Shown: in pieces, positions 24,039 to 29,391 of the stretch | How the letters are laid out: each line of letters starts with the position of its first letter | Position numbering within the stretch: the stretch's first letter is position 1 | NCBI GenBank assembly: GCA_002711555.1 | Contig: PARQ01000026.1 | Location: 54,343 to 83,733, forward strand | DNA length: 29,391 nucleotides | Direction: 5' to 3' | Source: Rhodospirillaceae bacterium | GTDB taxonomy: Bacteria > Pseudomonadota > Alphaproteobacteria > UBA8366 | Position numbers and translations under genes: made by a program | Notes under the pieces: generated by a model | Databases searched by the model: none | What the model was told of the DNA's origin: nothing | The model's input: only the letters and a program-made list of their open reading frames with translations

Positions 24039-24608
24039 ATGAAGATTGATGGAAATGAAATTCGACCCGGTAACGTTATAGAGCACCAAGGGCGACTGTG
24101 GCGAGCAATTAAAACCCAGCATGTAAAGCCGGGAAAAGGTGGAGCTTTCTTGCAGGTAGAGCTCAAAGAGCTTCGTGATGGCACGAAACTCAACGAACGG
24201 TTTCGTTCCTCAGAGACAGTGGAGCGTGTGAGGCTAGATCAAAATGATTTTCAGTTTTTATACGCTGATGGAGATGCCTTCACTTTCATGGATAACGAAA
24301 CGTACGAACAAGTCACCTTGGATAAGCAGATTATTGGCCAAGAATCTATCGCATATTTGCAAGATGGCATGACTGTAAGCATCGAGAGTTTCGAAGGATC
24401 AGCCATAAGTGTAAGTCTTCCTGACACTGTTGTTTTAACGGTTACCGAGGCAGACGCGGTTGTCAAAGGCCAAACAGCGTCCTCTTCATACAAGCCAGCA
24501 GTTTTAGAAAATGGGGTGCGCACTTCCGTCCCCCCTCATATTGAAACTGGGACACGCATAGTAGTAAACACCGAGGATGGCTCCTATGCGGAGCGTGCGA
24601 AAGATTAA
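24039..24608 (+). CDS. efp: Translation elongation factor P
   Basis: 189 residues, full length, three beta-barrel domains (KOW-like 1-63, OB 64-125, OB 127-189). EF-P binds between the P and E sites and relieves ribosome stalling at consecutive prolines. The modifiable residue is lysine (K33 in [10 protein letters not shown]), the position that enteric EpmA would beta-lysylate; no epmA/epmB is in the window. The signature near the end, [23 protein letters not shown], matches the family well. The Shine-Dalgarno before ATG 24039 is weak. The stop TAA is directly followed by the ATG of the phosphatase gene. A gene two places downstream encodes a very proline-rich protein, whose synthesis should depend on EF-P. 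Confidence 0.97.
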   Translation: MKIDGNEIRPGNVIEHQGRLWRAIKTQHVKPGKGGAFLQVELKELRDGTKLNERFRSSETVERVRLDQNDFQFLYADGDAFTFMDNETYEQVTLDKQIIGQESIAYLQDGMTVSIESFEGSAISVSLPDTVVLTVTEADAVVKGQTASSSYKPAVLENGVRTSVPPHIETGTRIVVNTEDGSYAERAKD

Positions 24609-25415
24609 ATGGCGAGCCGTACACCCTTGATTAATGTCATGGTTAGAGCGGCTGAACGCGCAGGCCGGGCATTGATCCGTGATTTTGGTGAGGTTGAGCA
24701 GTTACAAGTCAGCCGAAAAGGGCCGGCTGATTTTGTTTCTAACGCAGACTTAAAGGCGGAGAAAATTGTCCGTTATGAGCTTTCGAAAGCGCGCCCAGAC
24801 TACGGTTTTTTAATGGAGGAAGGAGGTTTCGTGCATGGAAAAGATAACAGCAATATGTGGGTTATTGACCCTCTCGATGGAACTTCAAATTTTCTTCATG
24901 GTTTGCCACACTTTTGCGTGTCTGTTGGATTGAAGCGTGACGGTGAGGCCTACGCAGGAGTTATCTTTGATCCGGTGAAAGATGAGGTTTTTTGGGCTGA
25001 ACGCAATCTGGGTTCTTACCTGAATGATCGTAGGATTAGAGTCTCCTACAGACCACGTTTAGAAGAGGCTTTACTTGCAACCGGCATCCCATTTGCTTTG
25101 CACGAAGGCACTGAGGCGGGCTCAAAATTCGTCAGCCAGCTCGAATCAGTAATGTATAGAACTGCGGGCGTGCGTCGTTTTGGCTCTGCAGCACTTGACT
25201 TGGCTTATGTTGCGGCTGGCCGATATGAGGGGTTTTGGGAGAATGGATTAAACCCTTGGGACGTCGCCGCTGGTATTGTTATAGTCCGTGAGGCTGGCGG
25301 ATTTGTAAGTGAAATCAATGGGAAACGCTATGAATTGGGGGCTAAGGATATCCTCGCCACAAATGACAGCCTTCATCAAAAACTGCAGTCAGTTTTAAGT
25401 AGTGCGTCTCAGTAA
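24609..25415 (+). CDS. Inositol-monophosphatase family protein, SuhB-like
   Basis: 268 residues. The magnesium-dependent phosphatase motifs are present: E70-E71 in LMEEGG, the DPLDGTSNF motif (D87, D90) and NPWDVAAG near residue 215. SuhB hydrolyses inositol phosphates and in enterobacteria also takes part in rRNA antitermination. FLHGLPHFCVSVGL after the DPLDGT block is typical of bacterial SuhB. The ATG abuts the efp stop (TAAATG) with no gap, so translation is probably coupled to efp. This efp-suhB order is familiar in alphaproteobacteria. Either role, or dephosphorylation of another sugar or nucleotide phosphate, is possible. Confidence 0.92.
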   Translation: MASRTPLINVMVRAAERAGRALIRDFGEVEQLQVSRKGPADFVSNADLKAEKIVRYELSKARPDYGFLMEEGGFVHGKDNSNMWVIDPLDGTSNFLHGLPHFCVSVGLKRDGEAYAGVIFDPVKDEVFWAERNLGSYLNDRRIRVSYRPRLEEALLATGIPFALHEGTEAGSKFVSQLESVMYRTAGVRRFGSAALDLAYVAAGRYEGFWENGLNPWDVAAGIVIVREAGGFVSEINGKRYELGAKDILATNDSLHQKLQSVLSSASQ

Positions 25416-25534
25416 ACTTTTATCATTTTCTATATTATGAGCAGTTGTCTGGTAGGCCCAGGCTAGGGTATGGTTAAGAACATTGAAAACTGCCAGTGCT
25501 TTTTAGAAGCAGCATTGCTCTGTTTAGGCGGTAT

Positions 25535-26764
25535 ATGGGTGCTACGCGTTACGCGAGTATAAATAATATGCGAATTACAGTCTTTGCCCGAATCAACGGA
25601 TATTCTTGTGAATTGACTGGTGTATTTTTGGCGTTTGTATTTTTTATCGCATTCATGATTAATCAGGCCAAATGTCAGACCACTGTAACGCCGAATGTGA
25701 TAGTAGATGAGTCTGTCCTTGATGAGCTGGGACCAAGATTCAATTTGCCTAGCATGATGAGACGCGGAGAGCGCAATTATCCGCCGCCTAGGAGGTATCA
25801 GCGGCGTTATGATCCGAGGCTATCAGGGCAGCCCAGCAGACTCTTGCCAGCGCCCGCCCGCCCGCCGCGTTCTCGTGTTACGGCGCCAGGGGCTGCATCT
25901 CGGCCAAAGCTTGTGCGCCCATCGGGCCGACCGCTCGCGCCACCGAAACAAAAGTTGGGCAAGGGTCCGGGTCTGCTCGGTCAAGTAAGGCAAAGCGAAG
26001 TGGACAATTTGGATCGAAAAAATGAGTCGTCGAGGACAGCAGTGTCTGCACCACCGCCTTTGCCGACGAAGGCACCGGAGCCAGCGGCGTTGGGATCCCA
26101 GGCTAAAATTGTTCCGGCATTACCAAAAACAGTGCAAACCGAGAATCCGGATGCTCTTGTCGCACCAGCGGTGCCGCCCGAGCCACAAAGCTCTGTGAAA
26201 ACGATTCCTTCGCCCCCCCTACCTAGCGCAGGTCAGTCAAAAATTAAAATTCCATCACCACCAGGTGTAAAGATGCCAAAGACTGAAGCACCAAAGGTAT
26301 TGCCATCTACCTCTAACACGGAAGCAAAAGTTCCAATCGTACCGCCACCGCCAGCCATAACGGCACCGCCCGCAAAGGGTATTCCAAAGGCTACAGAAAT
26401 TCCAAAAGTGAGTTCTCTCTCGCCAGATCAGCCTTCTGCCGAGGGTAGCGTTGATGGTGGAAAAGTAACAGTGTTCTTTGCTCCAAAATCAACAGATATT
26501 CCGCCGGGAACAGAACCATTTTTCAAGAAAATGGTTAACCAAGTGAAGGCCGACAAATCGTTACGCTTACAATTAAGGGGGTACGCTGGCAGCGCGGAAG
26601 GCTCGGTAAGTCAGGCCCGCCGCGTATCCTTGTTCAGAGCACTTTCAGTCCGTACTTATTTGATGAAGCGCGGCGTTCGCAGCACTCGAATGGATATTCG
26701 CGCGTTGGGCAATAAAGTTGAAAAGGGAAATCCGGACCGGGTAGACGTAGAGATCAAGAAGTGA
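25535..26764 (+). CDS. Secreted proline-rich protein with C-terminal OmpA-like domain
   Basis: About 409 residues from ATG 25535. A hydrophobic N-terminal segment (LTGVFLAFVFFIAFMI) suggests a signal peptide or anchor ending near QAKCQT. Roughly residues 60-310 are a low-complexity linker rich in Pro, Ala, Lys and Ser, with many PP and PPP runs. The last 105 residues form an OmpA/MotB-like domain: VFFAPKSTDIPPG, RLQLRGYAG, QARRVSLFRALSVRTYLMKRG, and RVDVEIKK at the end. It should span the periplasm and touch peptidoglycan, with the Pro-rich part as extended spacer. AGG six to seven bases before ATG 25535 supports that start; the frame also opens at GTG 25496, and ATG 25568 is possible. It precedes the MotA- and MotB-like genes, so they probably work together. 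Confidence 0.8.
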   Translation: MGATRYASINNMRITVFARINGYSCELTGVFLAFVFFIAFMINQAKCQTTVTPNVIVDESVLDELGPRFNLPSMMRRGERNYPPPRRYQRRYDPRLSGQPSRLLPAPARPPRSRVTAPGAASRPKLVRPSGRPLAPPKQKLGKGPGLLGQVRQSEVDNLDRKNESSRTAVSAPPPLPTKAPEPAALGSQAKIVPALPKTVQTENPDALVAPAVPPEPQSSVKTIPSPPLPSAGQSKIKIPSPPGVKMPKTEAPKVLPSTSNTEAKVPIVPPPPAITAPPAKGIPKATEIPKVSSLSPDQPSAEGSVDGGKVTVFFAPKSTDIPPGTEPFFKKMVNQVKADKSLRLQLRGYAGSAEGSVSQARRVSLFRALSVRTYLMKRGVRSTRMDIRALGNKVEKGNPDRVDVEIKK

Positions 26765-26827
26765 ATAGCAATCGCTATTTCATAGCGAAAACGCGAAAAT
26801 TAAAGCTTGAAAGGCGTAGACAAGAGA

Positions 26828-27970
26828 ATGACGCGGCCAACAAGATATCTTCTACGCATGGCGCTTTTTTTGATTTTTGGGGGTATCGGCATAGGATTGC
26901 TTGCCCCAACCTTGACAACGGCTTTCCTTGCCAATCCCGTTCTTAACGGCATCATTGTTTTTGCCCTTTCAATTGGAATTGCTCAAAGCTTCCGCAGTAC
27001 TGCAATGCTTCGCCGTGAGATTATATGGATTGAAAATTTCCAACGTGACGGATTAGCAAAAACTTCGGTTCCAGAGCCGATTTTATTAGCGTCGATGGCC
27101 AGTATGTTAGGTGAACGCCAGGAAGGACGGTTAAGCTTGTCCACCATGGCGTTACGAACTCTTCTTGATGGAATCGCAGCAAGGCTTGATGAAATCAGGG
27201 AGACGTCGAGATATATGATCGGGTTATTGGTATTTCTTGGGTTGCTCGGCACATTCTGGGGCCTGCTTCAGACCATCGACTCAGTAAGCGAGGTTATAGG
27301 TGGGCTTTCAGTGGGCAGTGAGAACACCGAGAAATTTTTTGAAAATTTACGATTGGGTCTTAAAGCACCGCTTGCCGGCATGGGAACTGCATTTAGTTCC
27401 TCGCTTTTCGGTTTGGCTGGATCGCTAATATTAGGATTTCTAGCCCTGCAGGCAGGTCAGGCTCATAATCGTTTTTATAACGAGCTAGAGGATTGGCTTT
27501 CTGGACAAACCCGACTTGGGTCCGGTCTTCTCGGTGCTGAGGGAGATCAATCGGTGCCGGCCTTTGTGCAAGCCTTATTAGAACAAACTGCTGATAGCCT
27601 TGAAAGTTTGCAGCGTAGTCTACAGAAGGGAGAGGCCAGCCGTCTCGAGGCTAACAAGAAAATAATCGAAATGGCGGATGCGCTCGTCAGTTTTGGAGAA
27701 ATAATGAAGATTGAGCGCCAAACGATGCTTAAGCTTGCCGAGGGCCAACAAAAGCTAGTACCTGTGCTAGAGAAGCTCGGGAATTCGGGGTTCTCAGCGC
27801 CAAGTAGTGACACATCCGGCATGGATATTGATTACAAGGCTGTCGAATCCAATTTGGCGAGGATTGCCGGGGACTTAGAAAGTGGGCGTGCCGAAACAAT
27901 TGCAGAAATACGTTCGGAGATTCGCCTTCTGGCGCGCACCCTTGCGGCTCTTTCTAAGGGCGAGAAATAG
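26828..27970 (+). CDS. MotA/TolQ/ExbB-like proton channel subunit
   Basis: 380 residues from ATG 26828 (TTG 26807 is a frame extension without a ribosome site). Hydrophobic segments lie at about 7-25, 32-52, 125-150 and 175-205. The last two carry the channel signatures VFLGLLGTFWGLLQTI and GMGTAFSSSLFGLAGSLILGFLALQ, as in TolQ, ExbB and MotA. A cytoplasmic loop separates the pairs, and the C-terminal 170 residues are charged and helical, ending LLARTLAALSKGEK. It would be the stator ring of a proton-driven complex with the next gene, which follows after nine bases. No flagellar gene is nearby and the C-terminal extension is longer than in TolQ, so it is neither a plain flagellar stator nor a plain Tol protein. 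Confidence 0.85.
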   Translation: MTRPTRYLLRMALFLIFGGIGIGLLAPTLTTAFLANPVLNGIIVFALSIGIAQSFRSTAMLRREIIWIENFQRDGLAKTSVPEPILLASMASMLGERQEGRLSLSTMALRTLLDGIAARLDEIRETSRYMIGLLVFLGLLGTFWGLLQTIDSVSEVIGGLSVGSENTEKFFENLRLGLKAPLAGMGTAFSSSLFGLAGSLILGFLALQAGQAHNRFYNELEDWLSGQTRLGSGLLGAEGDQSVPAFVQALLEQTADSLESLQRSLQKGEASRLEANKKIIEMADALVSFGEIMKIERQTMLKLAEGQQKLVPVLEKLGNSGFSAPSSDTSGMDIDYKAVESNLARIAGDLESGRAETIAEIRSEIRLLARTLAALSKGEK

Positions 27971-27979
27971 GGTAACGTC

Positions 27980-29128
27980 ATGGCCTTGGTACGCCGACAT
28001 CGAACTAACCCTGATATCTGGCCGGGCTTTGTCGATGCACTAGCAACGCTGCTGATGGTTATAATATTTTTATTGATGATATTCGCAGTTTCCCAATTCT
28101 ATCTAAGTGACGCATTAGTTGGTCGCGATAAGGCTTTGGAATCACTCAATACCAAAATGGGTGAGTTAGCCGACCTTCTTGATTTTGAACAAAAGACAAA
28201 AGCATCATTACTTTCTGAGAAACTATCATTGAGTGCAAAACTTGAGAGTTCTATTTCACGAGAGGAAGCGCTAGCTTCTGAACTTGCGGCTACTAAACTC
28301 GAATTAGAAAAAAGCGAAACGGAACGGGCTGTATTAAAAGGTGAAATAAGGGTCTCGCGTGACAATATTATTGTGTTGAAACAAGATTTGGTGGCACTTG
28401 AGACGCTGAAGAAAAAATTTGAACAAGATGCCGCGAAACTTCAGCTTAATCTCAGTAAAAGAACAACATCGCTTAATGAGCAAAAGAAAATTTCTGAGGC
28501 CACCAAAGCACAGCTTGCTCTATTAAACCAGCAAATGAGCGCACTTCGTATTGAGCTTCTCAATATCAAAAAGGCATTAGAGATTTCTGAGAGGAAAGAT
28601 AAGGATGCTCAGATAAAAATAGCCAACCTTGGCAAACGTCTCAACGCAGCATTGGCAAGCAAGGTGCATCAGCTGGCTCGTTATAGATCAAAATTTTTCG
28701 GTCGCCTGCGAGATGTTCTTGGTGATCGACGAGATGTACAAATTGTTGGTGATCGATTCGTTTTTCAGTCAGAAGTTCTGTTTACCAGTGGCTCTGCAGT
28801 TATTGGCAACAAGGGTAAGGATAAGTTAAGGCAGTTTGGTAGAACTTTGAAAGAGATAGCGAGCAAAGTACCGGACGATATAGACTGGATTCTTCGGGTT
28901 GATGGGCATACAGATCAAAGGCCCATCCGTACTATTGAGTTTCCTTCAAACTGGGAGCTTTCTGCTGCAAGGGCAATTTCGGTTGTGAAATTTTTACGCA
29001 AGCAGGGACTGCCCGCCAAACGTTTTGCCGCAACTGGATTTGCTGCCTCATATCCTCTAGACAATCGCAGTGACGAAATTGCTTACCGCCGTAATCGGCG
29101 TATCGAAATGAAATTTGATCAACGCTAA
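27980..29128 (+). CDS. MotB-like protein with long coiled coil and OmpA peptidoglycan-binding domain
   Basis: 382 residues. One transmembrane helix (about 14-40) begins WPGFVDALATLLMVIIF; Asp19 in FVDA matches the proton-carrying Asp of MotB and TolR. Residues about 45-225 form a heptad-rich coiled coil, much longer than the plug/linker of flagellar MotB. The last 130 residues are an OmpA_C domain with FQSEVLFTSGSA, LRVDGHTD and SNWELSAARAISVVKFL, the usual peptidoglycan contacts. It should be the periplasmic arm of the complex with the preceding channel subunit. No flagellar operon is in view, so a cell-envelope job is likelier. The nine-base gap (AGGGTAACGTC) contains AGGG as ribosome site. 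Confidence 0.88.
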   Translation: MALVRRHRTNPDIWPGFVDALATLLMVIIFLLMIFAVSQFYLSDALVGRDKALESLNTKMGELADLLDFEQKTKASLLSEKLSLSAKLESSISREEALASELAATKLELEKSETERAVLKGEIRVSRDNIIVLKQDLVALETLKKKFEQDAAKLQLNLSKRTTSLNEQKKISEATKAQLALLNQQMSALRIELLNIKKALEISERKDKDAQIKIANLGKRLNAALASKVHQLARYRSKFFGRLRDVLGDRRDVQIVGDRFVFQSEVLFTSGSAVIGNKGKDKLRQFGRTLKEIASKVPDDIDWILRVDGHTDQRPIRTIEFPSNWELSAARAISVVKFLRKQGLPAKRFAATGFAASYPLDNRSDEIAYRRNRRIEMKFDQR

Positions 29129-29391
29129 GATGCGTGCGGCATGGGTTATCTTTAAAAAGGTTAAGTTTTATTTTAATAAGTTAAAACAACTAGAAATAAA
29201 TGGTATTACGTATGGCTCCATCCTTTTCATTGTGATGTGATTTCTTCAGAGTTGTGCAAACTTTTCTTTTCGACGTCTTGTGTCCTCAGATCGAACAATC
29301 TAGAGAGTGCTTTAGAATAGCAAGTCTCAGGCTTAGGACATCTCCCATTACTGAAGGTTGTGTGCTATTACAAAAATTGCCGTCTTAGAAA
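29129..29391. other. Gene-free end of the window
   Basis: 263 AT-rich bases with no gene, RNA or convincing terminator. A weak AT-only inverted repeat, GTTTTA ... TAAAAC, lies about 29165-29187. Neither strand keeps a frame open to the right edge that looks like a gene continuing outside. Confidence 0.4.

Noticed and set aside
25496..25534. GTG 25496 as start of the proline-rich OmpA protein
   Set aside because: No ribosome site there, and the extra residues are not signal-peptide-like; ATG 25535 with AGGCGG upstream fits better.
26828..29128. Zorya anti-phage system
   Set aside because: Only a MotA/MotB-like pair is present. No ZorC, ZorD or ZorE-like gene is seen, and the setting behind efp-suhB looks housekeeping.

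Overview
The window looks like chromosomal DNA of a Gram-negative alphaproteobacterium, most likely a marine or otherwise oligotrophic Rhodospirillales-like lineage. That placement is an inference. It rests on the zinc-free form of ribosomal protein L36, the efp/inositol-monophosphatase gene pair, the OmpA + MotA-like + MotB-like module after it, and the general make-up of the proteins. I see no phage, transposon, integron, CRISPR array or recognisable transcription factor. About 26 protein genes and one tRNA (Val, GAC) fill nearly all the sequence; only two gene-free stretches exceed 300 bases.

Layout. Bases 1-1302 hold the end of an L-Ala-D/L-Glu epimerase gene facing a lytic transglycosylase, a murein-turnover pair. 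tRNA-Val follows. Bases 1646-3989 (minus) are a two-gene operon of a PrpF-like isomerase and a class V PLP enzyme. Bases 4334-8926 (minus) are a three-gene operon: two paralogous TPR proteins with C-terminal 2-oxoglutarate/Fe(II) oxygenase-like domains, joined stop-to-start, then an acyl-CoA carboxyltransferase. Divergent from it is a second class V PLP enzyme (9052-10260), whose stop overlaps that of an EamA-type exporter. Bases 11364-18145 hold single genes: a TPP-dependent decarboxylase/synthase-like enzyme, a membrane-anchored SGNH hydrolase, an FMN-dependent hydroxyacid oxidase, a lipoprotein S41 protease and a YkgJ cysteine-cluster protein. Next come an SpmA-SpmB fusion, a class III CoA transferase, rpmJ with a good sigma70-type promoter, and two tandem HpcH/HpaI-type aldolases.

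From 23310 all genes lie on the plus strand: thiE, efp, a SuhB-like phosphatase abutting efp, then a three-gene envelope module. This module has a proline-rich secreted OmpA-domain protein, a MotA/TolQ/ExbB-like channel subunit, and a MotB-like protein with a long coiled coil and an OmpA domain.

The genes mostly suggest a heterotroph handling organic acids and CoA thioesters (carboxyltransferase, CoA transferase, hydroxyacid oxidase, PrpF-like isomerase, aldolases), together with cell-wall maintenance. Three pairs of paralogs lie within 29 kb (TPR-oxygenases, aldolases, class V PLP enzymes). The least-described parts are the TPR-oxygenase operon and the non-flagellar MotAB-like module; I cannot show from sequence alone that either is a new system.
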